In this document: positions 1 to 6,790 of the stretch, one piece after another
Layout: each line of letters opens with the position of its first letter
Numbering within the stretch: the stretch's first letter is position 1
Origin: Betaproteobacteria bacterium
Lineage (GTDB): Bacteria > Pseudomonadota > Gammaproteobacteria > Burkholderiales > Rhodocyclaceae
Assembly: GCA_028065725.1 (NCBI GenBank)
Contig: JAPTVL010000053.1
Location: 1 to 8,229 of the forward strand
DNA: 8,229 bases
Direction of reading: 5' to 3'
Program-made: the position numbers and the translations under genes
Notes under the pieces: model-generated
Database searches by the model: none
Told to the model about the DNA's origin: nothing
The model's input: only the letters and a program-made list of their open reading frames with translations

Positions 1-274
1 CTGGACTGGCGATGCACTCGACGACATCGAGGAAATACTTGTCCATTATCACCACGAAGCAGGGCAGAGGACGGCGCAGGCCGTAGAGCGCCGGATAGTC
101 GGGCAGATCGAGAGCCTTTTGCTATTTCCAGAACGCATCAGGAAGAGCGGCCGCGTGCCGGGTGCGCGCGAGCTCGTGATCAACAAACTGCCCTTTATCG
201 CTTTTGTACGGGTTTTGCCGGACGCGATCATTGTGTTGAATGTCGTCCACACCGCGCGGAAATTTCCCGCTTAG
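1..274 (+). CDS. ParE/RelE-family type II toxin, 5' end outside the window
   Basis: The open frame (codons from base 2) enters from the left edge and ends at TAG 272-274, giving 90 residues. The first visible residues, WTGDALDDIEEI, match the usual start of ParE/RelE proteins, where a short beta strand ending in W-T/S is followed by an A-x-x-D-L/I-E helix. The middle reads LLLFPERIRKSGRVPGAREL and the end is a beta-rich stretch, FIAFVRVLPDAIIVLNVVHTARKFP, which matches the family core VYRV...I.IL.V.H..R in layout. The family is normally about 95-100 residues, so only some 4-8 N-terminal residues are missing. Family members act on DNA gyrase (ParE) or on mRNA at the ribosome (RelE); sequence alone does not decide which. 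The antitoxin gene would be expected just upstream, outside the window. The gene looks unrelated to the glycan genes that follow. Confidence 0.8.
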   Translation, partial: WTGDALDDIEEILVHYHHEAGQRTAQAVERRIVGQIESLLLFPERIRKSGRVPGARELVINKLPFIAFVRVLPDAIIVLNVVHTARKFPA

Positions 275-369
275 CCGGAATTGGGGTGTGGGGGCATGTC
301 ACGCAACCGAGCTTTTGTTTTGAACTGCACGGCAACACGCCGGAATGGCGGGCGAATGGATTATTTTGA

Positions 370-1329
370 ATGATGCCTGCTGAATGGATGGCGCCGCTTG
401 CGGCATTTTTGGTGTGTTGGCTGGTGTTGGCCTGGCTGCTGCGACGCGGCAGCCTGCCGATGGATCATCCCAACGAACGTTCGCTGCATGATACGCCGAC
501 GCCGCGCATCGGCGGGCTGGGCATCATGGCCGGGGTGGGGGTGGCCAGCGCATGGCTGGCCGGCGGGATGTGGCTGCCGGCGATGCTGGCGGCGTTTGCC
601 CTGGCCGCGGTGTCGGTGCTGGACGATGTGCGGGGCCTGCCGGTGGCGCTGCGCTTCCTGGCGCATTTTGTTGCGGCGGCTGCGTGCCTGCTGGCGCTGG
701 GTTTGAGCGGCTGGGCGCTGGTCGGGGCGACCCTGGCCGTGGTCTGGATGACCAATCTCTTCAATTTCATGGACGGCTCGGACGGGCTGGCGGGCGGCAT
801 GGCCGCCATCGGCTTCGGCGCGCTGGCGCTGGCTGCGTGGCTGGGCGGTGCGCCGGGGCTGGCTGCATTCTGTGCGGCGGTTGCGGCTTCGGCGCTGGCT
901 TTCCTGCGCTTCAACTTTCCGCCCGCGCGGGTGTTCATGGGCGATGCGGGATCGATTCCGCTGGGATTTCTGGCTGCCACGCTCGGCATCCTGGGCGCCA
1001 TGCAGGATGTGTGGCCGTGGTTGTTTCCGCTGCTGGTGTTCTCGCCCTTCATCGTCGACGCCAGCGTGACGCTGGTGCGGCGCGCGCTGCGCGGAGAAAA
1101 AGTCTGGCGGGCGCACCGCTCGCATTATTATCAGCGCGCGGTGCTGCTTGGCGCGTCGCATCGCCAGCTTGCGCTGGCCGCCTATGCGTTGATGGGGGCG
1201 ATGGCTGCGCTGGCATTCGCGCTGCGGATTTTGCCGCAACATGTTGCGTGGCTGCTTATACTGTCGAGCGCAACCTACCTGCTGATTTTTCTCGCCATCG
1301 ATTTTCGTTGGCACCGTATTCCTAAATGA
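370..1329 (+). CDS. WecA/WbpL-type (GT4, MraY-like) undecaprenyl-phosphate sugar-1-phosphate transferase
   Basis: A 319-residue polytopic inner-membrane protein, rich in hydrophobic segments, of the MraY/WecA/WbpL family. These enzymes transfer a HexNAc-1-phosphate from a UDP-sugar to undecaprenyl phosphate and so start O-antigen or exopolysaccharide units. Visible family motifs in order: DHPNERSLHDTPTPRIGG (residues 32-49), the Asp pair LDDVRG (D85, D86), NLFNFMDGSDGLAGG (129-143), VFMGDAGS (188-195) and the cytoplasmic loop HRSHYYQRAV (249-258), which stands where WecA/WbpL proteins carry their sugar-specificity motif. The family normally has 10-11 membrane helices and 320-360 residues, so length is normal. 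ATG 370 is used; ATG 373 is equally possible and no strong ribosome site separates them. The stop overlaps the next start (ATGA), so translation is probably coupled to the dehydratase. The same pairing is known for wbpL/wbpM of Pseudomonas. The donor sugar cannot be read from the sequence. Confidence 0.9.
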   Translation: MMPAEWMAPLAAFLVCWLVLAWLLRRGSLPMDHPNERSLHDTPTPRIGGLGIMAGVGVASAWLAGGMWLPAMLAAFALAAVSVLDDVRGLPVALRFLAHFVAAAACLLALGLSGWALVGATLAVVWMTNLFNFMDGSDGLAGGMAAIGFGALALAAWLGGAPGLAAFCAAVAASALAFLRFNFPPARVFMGDAGSIPLGFLAATLGILGAMQDVWPWLFPLLVFSPFIVDASVTLVRRALRGEKVWRAHRSHYYQRAVLLGASHRQLALAAYALMGAMAALAFALRILPQHVAWLLILSSATYLLIFLAIDFRWHRIPK

Positions 1330-3161
1330 GCCTAAATCCCCGCATCGTCACCGTCATCCTGCACGATATTCTGGCGGCAGCCCTGGCCTGGCTGGGCGGG
1401 TACTGGCTGCGTTTCAACCTGGATGTGCCGCCCGAATTCCAGGCGGCGGCGCTGTCCACCCTGCTGTGGGTGGTGCCGCTGCAGGCAGCGGTGTTCTGGC
1501 GCTTCGGCCTCTATCGCGGCATCTGGCGCTTTGCCAGCCTGCCCGATCTCAAGCGTATCTTGCTGGCGGTCGGGTTGGCCGCGCTGCTGATTCCGCTGGT
1601 CTTGATCCTGTTCCGCGTCAGCACCGTGGTGCCGCGTTCGGTGCTGATCCTCGATCCGCTGCTGCTGTTAACCGTGATGGGCGGCAGCCGGCTGGCCTAC
1701 CGCGCGTGGAAGGAGCACCGGCTGTCCGGTGTGCTGCACCCCGACAGCAAGCCGGCCCTAGTGGCCGGTGCCGGGTCGGCGGCGGATTTCCTGCTGCGCG
1801 AACTGGCTCGCAATCCGTCAGGATTCCGCGTGGTGGGTCTGCTGGACGACAGCCGCGACAAGCAGGGGCGGCTGGTGCAGGGCATTCCGGTGCTGGGTCC
1901 GCTCGCCGACGTCGCGGCCTGGGCCAGGAAAATGGACGTGGACGATGTGGTGCTGGCGCTGCCGTCGGCGGCGCACGAGGTGCGCAAGCGCGTCACCCAG
2001 GCCTGCAGCGACGCCGGGCTGAATGTGCTGACGATCCCCTCGCTCGAGGATCTGGTGTCGGGCCGGGTGTCGGTGTCCAGCCTGCGCCGCATCGAACTCG
2101 ACGACTTGCTGGGACGTGATCCGGTGCAACTCGACGACAGCGGCCTGCACCGGCTGCTGACCGGGCAGGTGGTGATGGTGACCGGCGCGGGCGGGTCGAT
2201 CGGCTCGGAATTGTGCCGCCAGATCGCGCGCTTTGAACCGGCAAAGCTGGTGCTGTTCGAGCAGTCGGAATTGGCGCTGTATGCGATGGAGCAGGAATTG
2301 CCGCAGCGTTTTCCCAACCTGGCCATTGTGCCGGTGATCGGCGACGTGAAGAACGCCGTCTGGGTGAACCAGGTGATGGCCGCGCAGCGTCCCGCGGTGG
2401 TGTTCCACGCCGCCGCCTACAAGCACGTGCCGCTGATGGAGAACGGCAATGCCTGGGAAGCGGTGCGCAACAACGTGCTGGGCACCCAGGTGGTCGCCGC
2501 CGCCGCGCAGGCGCATGGGGTGGGCACGTTCGTGATGATCTCCACCGACAAGGCGGTCAATCCGACCAATGTCATGGGGGCGACCAAGCGGCTGGCCGAG
2601 ATGGCGTGCCAGGCGATGCAGCAACCGACCGGCACGCGCTTCGTGTCGGTGCGTTTCGGCAACGTGCTCGGCTCGTCCGGCAGCGTGATCCCCAAGTTCC
2701 AGAAGCAGATCGAGGCGGGCGGGCCCGTGACGGTGACGCATCCCGAGATCACGCGCTACTTCATGTCGATTCCCGAAGCCGCGCAGCTGGTGCTGCAGGC
2801 CGGCCTGATGGGCAAAGGCGGCGAGATCTTCGTGCTGGACATGGGCGAGCCGGTGAAGATCGCCGAGCTGGCCAAGCTCATGATCCGGCTGTCGGGCGCG
2901 GACGAGAACCGCATCCGCATCGAATACACCGGCCTGCGTCCCGGCGAAAAACTCTACGAGGAACTGCTCGCTGATTACGAGTCAACGCTGCTCACGCCGC
3001 ATCCCAAGCTGAGGGTGGCGAAAGCGCGCACGGCGGATGCAGGCTGGCATGGCGAATGTCTGGGCTGGCTGGTGCGCACCGATTTCCAGGACGAGGCCGC
3101 GGTCAAACGGCAGCTTAAAGCCTGGGTGCCGGAATACCAGCCGGAGTGGGTGCGCGGGTAG
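1326..3161 (+). CDS. Membrane-anchored UDP-N-acetylhexosamine 4,6-dehydratase (WbpM/PglF/CapD type)
   Basis: A 611-residue protein of the long form of this family. Residues 5-28, 40-58, 77-97 and 104-121 are hydrophobic and should form the four-helix N-terminal membrane domain. A first Rossmann-like domain follows (LVAGAGSAADFLLREL near 145-160). The catalytic SDR domain starts at the NAD(P)-binding motif VTGAGGSIGSE (285-295), then HAAAYKHVPLMEN (361-373), STDKAVNPTNVMGATKR (406-422) and LRPGEKLYEELL (537-548). T407, D408 and K409 sit 8-10 residues before M417, and M417-x3-K421 replaces the YxxxK of ordinary SDRs. Met at this place is the known state in WbpM and PglF, which form UDP-4-keto-6-deoxy-GlcNAc with retained C5 configuration. 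The product leads to QuiNAc, FucNAc, bacillosamine and related sugars. The start overlaps the preceding stop by four bases (ATGA). No aminotransferase or reductase to finish such a sugar lies in the window. Confidence 0.93.
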   Translation: MSLNPRIVTVILHDILAAALAWLGGYWLRFNLDVPPEFQAAALSTLLWVVPLQAAVFWRFGLYRGIWRFASLPDLKRILLAVGLAALLIPLVLILFRVSTVVPRSVLILDPLLLLTVMGGSRLAYRAWKEHRLSGVLHPDSKPALVAGAGSAADFLLRELARNPSGFRVVGLLDDSRDKQGRLVQGIPVLGPLADVAAWARKMDVDDVVLALPSAAHEVRKRVTQACSDAGLNVLTIPSLEDLVSGRVSVSSLRRIELDDLLGRDPVQLDDSGLHRLLTGQVVMVTGAGGSIGSELCRQIARFEPAKLVLFEQSELALYAMEQELPQRFPNLAIVPVIGDVKNAVWVNQVMAAQRPAVVFHAAAYKHVPLMENGNAWEAVRNNVLGTQVVAAAAQAHGVGTFVMISTDKAVNPTNVMGATKRLAEMACQAMQQPTGTRFVSVRFGNVLGSSGSVIPKFQKQIEAGGPVTVTHPEITRYFMSIPEAAQLVLQAGLMGKGGEIFVLDMGEPVKIAELAKLMIRLSGADENRIRIEYTGLRPGEKLYEELLADYESTLLTPHPKLRVAKARTADAGWHGECLGWLVRTDFQDEAAVKRQLKAWVPEYQPEWVRG

Positions 3162-3181
3162 GGCTTTCGACCAATAAAATT

Positions 3182-3187
3182 TATAAT
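3182..3187 (+). promoter_or_regulatory. Candidate -10 box in the AT-rich gap before the carbamoylation unit
   Basis: The 138-base gap 3162-3299 is the only sizeable break on the plus strand between the dehydratase and the carbamoyltransferase. It holds an AT-rich island (about 3170-3190) with a perfect TATAAT at 3182-3187, about 110 bases before the SGNH start. No convincing -35 hexamer lies 16-18 bases upstream and there is no TGn extension, so the call rests on the -10 match, base composition and position. The rest of the leader holds a weak GAGCC/GGCTC hairpin (3211-3215 with 3228-3232) and a repeated GCTCGAA (3217-3223 and 3229-3235). It would let the four-gene unit be transcribed separately from the GT4-dehydratase pair. 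Confidence 0.35.
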
Positions 3188-3299
3188 TATCAGGCTTCGG
3201 GATTGATCCGGAGCCCGCTCGAAAACAGGCTCGAACGAAAGACCTCCCCAACGGTGCAGCATCCCCAGGTAACCCAGGCGTTTCGTATGCGCCCACGTC

Positions 3300-4313
3300 A
3301 TGAATAAATCCAGGATACTCGGCTGGACCCTGCTGGCCTTCATCATCTACTGCACGCTGGGTGCGGTCGTCTATAGCGTCAGCCTGCTGGCGCTGCAGAA
3401 GGGCGTGCGGCTCGATGTGCCCTGGTTCCAGTCCACGCAGAAATCGCTCTACCGGCGCGGCATGGTCAATGTCAATAGCTGGCTGGGCATGCCGGGATGC
3501 ATTGCCCCGGATCCTGATCTGATTTACATGCCGTCGAACGGCACCTGCAAATTCGACGACATCGAGTTCAAGACCACCCTCAGCTTCGGCGACGAGGGGC
3601 GAAACACCGGCGCCAAACCCGAGGGAACGGGGATCGCCGTCGTCGGAGACTCTCACGCGATGGGCTGGGGCGTGAACGACCTCGAAACGTTTTCTGCCCA
3701 TTTGCAAACCCTCAGCAGGCGCCCGGTGTACAACCTTGGCGTGGCGAGTTACGGCACCGCCCGGGAATTGATCCGGCTGGAAAAGTCCGGGCTGCTGGAC
3801 AGGGTCGACACCGTCATCATTCAGTACTGCAACAACGACTTGAATGAAAACCGCGGGTTCGACAAGGCATCGAAACAGGAATTGCACGACAAGGTGTTCG
3901 GCGTCGCCGCAAAAAACGTGTCGCAGCCGAATCCGCTCGCGCTGATCGCCAAGGGGTATGGCCTCGCATTGGCCGCGCCCTTCCGGTCCCTGTCGGAAAC
4001 CCTGCGGCGCAGGAATTTCACGCCCCATTACGCGCCGCTGATGCAGGCCATCGCCCGGCATGGCGACATGCTGAAAGACAAGCGCGTCATTGTTTTTTAC
4101 AGCAATCCCTATGGCCAGCGGTACCGCAATTTCCCGTCGGGGCCGGATGCGAACAGGCCCAATGTGAATTTTTTCGACGTCGGCCTTGACCCATCCGATC
4201 ACCGCAGGCTGGACAACCACATGACCCCGGAAGGCCACCGCAAGGCCGCCGAGCGCCTGTTCGGGCATCTGCAGGCCAGCCCGTCCAGCGCCCAGGCTTC
4301 CACTGTTGATTGA
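3300..4313 (+). CDS. Membrane-anchored SGNH/GDSL-family hydrolase of the carbamoylation unit
   Basis: A 337-residue protein. After a basic N-terminus (MNKSR), residues 8-30 form one hydrophobic helix, either a signal anchor or an uncleaved signal peptide, so the catalytic domain is probably periplasmic. SGNH blocks are visible: VVGDSHAMGWG with nucleophile S118 (block I, G116-D117-S118-H119), YNLGVASYGT with G147 (block II), YCNNDLNEN with N178/N179 (block III) and LDNHMTPEGHRKAAERL, where D305 and H307 complete the triad (block V). SGNH enzymes include esterases, lipases and glycan O-acetyl esterases or transferases; the substrate here is unknown. ATG 3300 has no good Shine-Dalgarno, but the frame is closed by a stop at 3270 and no other upstream start exists. 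The stop is followed after eight bases by the SxtJ start. SxtL of the saxitoxin cluster is also a GDSL protein beside SxtI-J-K; direct homology is not shown here. Confidence 0.83.
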   Translation: MNKSRILGWTLLAFIIYCTLGAVVYSVSLLALQKGVRLDVPWFQSTQKSLYRRGMVNVNSWLGMPGCIAPDPDLIYMPSNGTCKFDDIEFKTTLSFGDEGRNTGAKPEGTGIAVVGDSHAMGWGVNDLETFSAHLQTLSRRPVYNLGVASYGTARELIRLEKSGLLDRVDTVIIQYCNNDLNENRGFDKASKQELHDKVFGVAAKNVSQPNPLALIAKGYGLALAAPFRSLSETLRRRNFTPHYAPLMQAIARHGDMLKDKRVIVFYSNPYGQRYRNFPSGPDANRPNVNFFDVGLDPSDHRRLDNHMTPEGHRKAAERLFGHLQASPSSAQASTVD

Positions 4314-4321
4314 CGATTTCC

Positions 4322-4744
4322 ATGCAAACCCATGAAGACCTGAGCAGGGCCCAAACCGTCAAGAAGAGTTCGGACCGTTTTTTCGGCCTGACGTTTTTTG
4401 CCGTGTTTCTGGTCATCGCGCTGTGGCCGCTGCTGGGGCAAAGATCGATTCAGCCGATTGCGCTCGGCATTGCGCTGGCCTTCCTCGCCGTGTCCCTGAT
4501 CGTTCCCGTGTGGCTGGCACCGCTCAACCGGCTGTGGCTGAAATTCGGCGAGCTGCTTCATCGCATCACCAGCCCCATCATCCTGGGGATCATGTTCTTC
4601 GGGGTCATCACGCCGGTCGGGTTTCTCATGCGCCTGGCGGGCAAGGACCTGCTGCGCATGAAATTCGACCCCCATTGCACCAGCTACTGGGTTCGGCGCG
4701 AACCGCCCGGCCCCGATAAAGCCAGCCTGAAAAGACAATTCTAG
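4322..4744 (+). CDS. SxtJ-family membrane protein
   Basis: A 140-residue integral membrane protein. After a polar, basic N-terminus there are three hydrophobic stretches, about 21-38 (FGLTFFAVFLVIALWPLL), 43-65 and 84-106, then a polar, basic tail (107-140) with SYWVRREPPG and a terminal RQF. The FGLTF-AVF-ALWPLL opening and the SYW-R...RQF ending are what I recognise as the SxtJ family, found beside carbamoyltransferase genes in saxitoxin and surface-glycan clusters. Its biochemical function is not established. The start chosen is ATG 4322, eight bases after the SGNH stop. An in-frame TTG at 4310 overlaps that stop and would add four residues (MTIS), but ATG is the more usual choice. No clear Shine-Dalgarno is present, which suggests translational coupling. 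A role as membrane scaffold for the carbamoyltransferase or its lipid-linked substrate is inference. Confidence 0.85.
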   Translation: MQTHEDLSRAQTVKKSSDRFFGLTFFAVFLVIALWPLLGQRSIQPIALGIALAFLAVSLIVPVWLAPLNRLWLKFGELLHRITSPIILGIMFFGVITPVGFLMRLAGKDLLRMKFDPHCTSYWVRREPPGPDKASLKRQF

Positions 4745-4754
4745 GAGAGCCCCC

Positions 4755-4904
4755 ATGTCCATCTTTCGCGAACTCTGGGAATTCATGCGCGTGCGCAAGA
4801 AGTTCTGGCTGCTCCCCATCATTATCATCATGGTGCTGCTGGGCGGTCTGCTGGTTCTGGCACAGGGCTCCGCCATCGCGCCGTTCATCTACACCCTGTT
4901 CTGA
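4755..4904 (+). CDS. DUF5989/SxtK-like small membrane protein (49 aa)
   Basis: A short reading frame from ATG 4755 to TGA 4902-4904 encodes 49 residues: an amphipathic, basic start (MSIFRELWEFMRVRKKFW), a membrane helix at about 18-37 (LLPIIIIMVLLGGLLVLAQG) and a short hydrophobic tail ending APFIYTLF. The F-R-E-L-W-x-F-M-x-x-R-K-K-x-W-L-L-P pattern is what I recognise as the DUF5989 family, which corresponds in size and position to SxtK, encoded beside SxtJ and the carbamoyltransferase. It has the best ribosome site of the unit, AGGAGAG at 4743-4749, overlapping the end of the SxtJ stop codon, with seven bases between AGGAG and ATG. Basic residues 12-16 predict N-in topology. Function is unknown; a single-helix subunit that holds the cytosolic carbamoyltransferase at the membrane would fit. 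Its small size makes it easy to miss in annotation. Confidence 0.87.
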   Translation: MSIFRELWEFMRVRKKFWLLPIIIIMVLLGGLLVLAQGSAIAPFIYTLF

Positions 4905-4915
4905 GCCGGTCGGCC

Positions 4916-6751
4916 ATGTATACCCTGGGCCTTTCCGCCTATTACCACGACAGCGCGGCCGCCCTGCTCAAGGACGGCGACATCGTCGCCGCTGCGCAGG
5001 AAGAGCGCTTTTCGCGCAAGAAGCACGATGCCCGCTTCCCGCTCAACGCGTTGAACTATTGCCTGACCGAGGCCGGCATTTCGCTTGCCCAGGTGGACCA
5101 GGTCGCGTTCTACGACAAGCCTTTCCTCAAGTTCGAGCGTCTGCTGGAAACCTATCACGCCTTCGCGCCGAAGGGATTCAAGTCCTTCCGCATGGCCATG
5201 CCGCTGTGGCTGCGCGAAAAGCTGTTCCAGAAAGACCTGCTGGCCAGGGAGCTGAAGCAGATCGAACCCGGGGTGAACTGGCTCGACCGCCTGCTGTTTT
5301 CCGAGCACCACCTGAGCCACGCCGCCAGCGCCTTTTTTCCCTCGCCGTTCGACCAAGCACTGGTGCTGACCATGGACGGCGTGGGCGAATGGACGACCAC
5401 CTCGGCCGCCATCGGCCGCGGCAACAGCCTGGAGATCTTCAAGGAAATCCATTTCCCGCACTCGCTCGGCCTGCTTTACTCGGCCTTCACCTATTACCTG
5501 GGTTTCAAGGTCAATTCGGGCGAGTACAAGGTGATGGGGCTCGCCCCTTACGGCGAGCCGAAATACGCGCAGACCATCCTGGACCATCTGGTCGACCTGA
5601 AACCCGATGGCTCGTACCGGCTGGACCAGTCGTACTTCGACTACTGCACCGGTCTGACCATGACCAATGCGAAATTCGGCGCGCTGTTCGGTGCGCCCCC
5701 GCGCAAGCCGGAGGACCCGCTGACCCAGCGTGAAATGGACCTGGCCGCGTCGGTGCAGGCCGTCACCGAAGAAGCCGTGCTCAGAATGACCCGCGCGCTG
5801 CGCGAGGAAACCGGCCTGGAAAACCTGTGCCTCGCCGGCGGCGTCGCGCTCAACTGCGTGGCCAACGGCAAGGTGCTGCGCGACGGCCAATTCAAGCAGG
5901 TGTGGGTGCAGCCCGCGGCGGGCGATGCCGGCGGCGCGCTGGGGGCGGCGCTGGCCGCGCATCACCTGTACCTGGATCAGCCCCGGCAAGCACGCCAAGG
6001 GCAGGACAGCATGAAAGGCTCCTATCTGGGGCCGGTGTACGACCAGGCGGACATCGAAGCACGGCTGTCTGCGGCGGGCGCGAAATTCAGCGTGCTGCCG
6101 GATGTGGAACTCATCGAGCGCACAGCCGCCCTGCTTGCCAGCGAAAACGTCGTCGGCTGGTTTCAGGGGCGCATGGAATTCGGCCCGCGTGCATTGGGAG
6201 GGCGCTCCATCCTGGGCGATCCGCGCTCGCCCAAAATGCAGTCGGTGCTCAACCTGAAGATCAAGTACCGCGAATCCTTCCGGCCGTTCGCGCCGTCGGT
6301 GCTGCGCGAGCACGTCGCCGAATGGTTCGATCTGGACCAGGACAGCCCCTACATGCTCATGGTCGCGGATGTGGCGGAGCAACATCGCCTCGATGCCGCA
6401 GGTGCGGACGCAGGCCTGTTCGGCATCGAGAAGCTCAAGGTGCCGCGCTCGACCATCCCCGCCGTCACCCACGTCGACTATTCCGCCCGCATCCAGACCG
6501 TGCACGCCGACACCAACCCGCGCTACCACGCGCTGATTTCAAGCTTTCATGAAAAAACCGGCTGTCCGGTGCTGATCAACACCAGCTTCAACGTGCGCGG
6601 CGAACCCATCGTCTGCACGCCCGAAGATGCGTTCCGCTGCCTGATGGGGACCGAGATGGATGTGCTGGTGATCGGCAACTGCGTGTTGATGAAAGCGGAT
6701 CAGAACCCGAATCTGAGGCTGGATTACAAGAACGCGTTCGATCTCGACTGA
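4916..6751 (+). CDS. O-carbamoyltransferase, NodU/CmcH/SxtI family
   Basis: A 611-residue soluble enzyme. Family members use carbamoyl phosphate and ATP to form carbamoyl-adenylate and move the carbamoyl group to a hydroxyl, usually of a sugar (NodU, TobZ), of cephalosporins (CmcH) or of saxitoxin (SxtI). The N-terminal Kae1-like ASKHA domain shows LGLSAYYHDSAAAL (4-17), AAAQEERFSRKKHD (25-38), the metal-binding H131-x3-H135 in HHLSHAASAF, MDGVGEWTT (153-161), YKVMGLAPYGEPKY (204-217), LAGGVALNCVANGK (306-319) and GDAGGALGAA (336-345). The C-terminal YrdC-like domain shows GRMEFGPRALGGRSILGDPR (418-437), KYRESFRPFAPSVL (450-463) and INTSFNVRGEPIV (554-566). All expected motifs are present and length is normal (550-620), so it should be active. 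It starts 11 bases after the DUF5989 stop without a clear Shine-Dalgarno, suggesting coupling. The acceptor is probably a sugar of the local glycan, by context. Confidence 0.95.
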   Translation: MYTLGLSAYYHDSAAALLKDGDIVAAAQEERFSRKKHDARFPLNALNYCLTEAGISLAQVDQVAFYDKPFLKFERLLETYHAFAPKGFKSFRMAMPLWLREKLFQKDLLARELKQIEPGVNWLDRLLFSEHHLSHAASAFFPSPFDQALVLTMDGVGEWTTTSAAIGRGNSLEIFKEIHFPHSLGLLYSAFTYYLGFKVNSGEYKVMGLAPYGEPKYAQTILDHLVDLKPDGSYRLDQSYFDYCTGLTMTNAKFGALFGAPPRKPEDPLTQREMDLAASVQAVTEEAVLRMTRALREETGLENLCLAGGVALNCVANGKVLRDGQFKQVWVQPAAGDAGGALGAALAAHHLYLDQPRQARQGQDSMKGSYLGPVYDQADIEARLSAAGAKFSVLPDVELIERTAALLASENVVGWFQGRMEFGPRALGGRSILGDPRSPKMQSVLNLKIKYRESFRPFAPSVLREHVAEWFDLDQDSPYMLMVADVAEQHRLDAAGADAGLFGIEKLKVPRSTIPAVTHVDYSARIQTVHADTNPRYHALISSFHEKTGCPVLINTSFNVRGEPIVCTPEDAFRCLMGTEMDVLVIGNCVLMKADQNPNLRLDYKNAFDLD

Positions 6752-6790
6752 GGCTTTGCAAGCCCACTCATTACACCCCAGATAAAACTG

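Noticed and set aside
361..1314. Long antisense frame opposite the GT4 gene
   Set aside because: Low-complexity Arg/Gln/His-rich translation, typical of the opposite strand of a GC-rich gene; the plus strand has complete family motifs.
2982..4268. Antisense frame across the dehydratase end, the gap and the SGNH gene
   Set aside because: It spans a gene boundary and an intergenic region and resembles no protein I know, whereas the SGNH frame has all four catalytic blocks.
4310..4321. TTG 4310 as the SxtJ start
   Set aside because: In frame and overlapping the SGNH stop, but without a ribosome site and adding only four residues; ATG 4322 preferred, though not proven.
4889..6529. 546-codon antisense frame opposite the carbamoyltransferase
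   Set aside because: No recognisable domain and compositionally a shadow; the plus-strand gene has all expected motifs.
3300..6751. A saxitoxin-like toxin pathway
   Set aside because: No polyketide synthase-like, amidinotransferase or Rieske oxygenase gene is visible; only the carbamoylation-type genes are shared, and the neighbours are glycan enzymes.
6752..6764. Rho-independent terminator just after the carbamoyltransferase
   Set aside because: GGCTT-TGC-AAGCC forms only a five-base stem and no T-run follows. The hairpin at 6861-6876 is followed by a weak, interrupted T stretch and is better explained as part of the repeat element.
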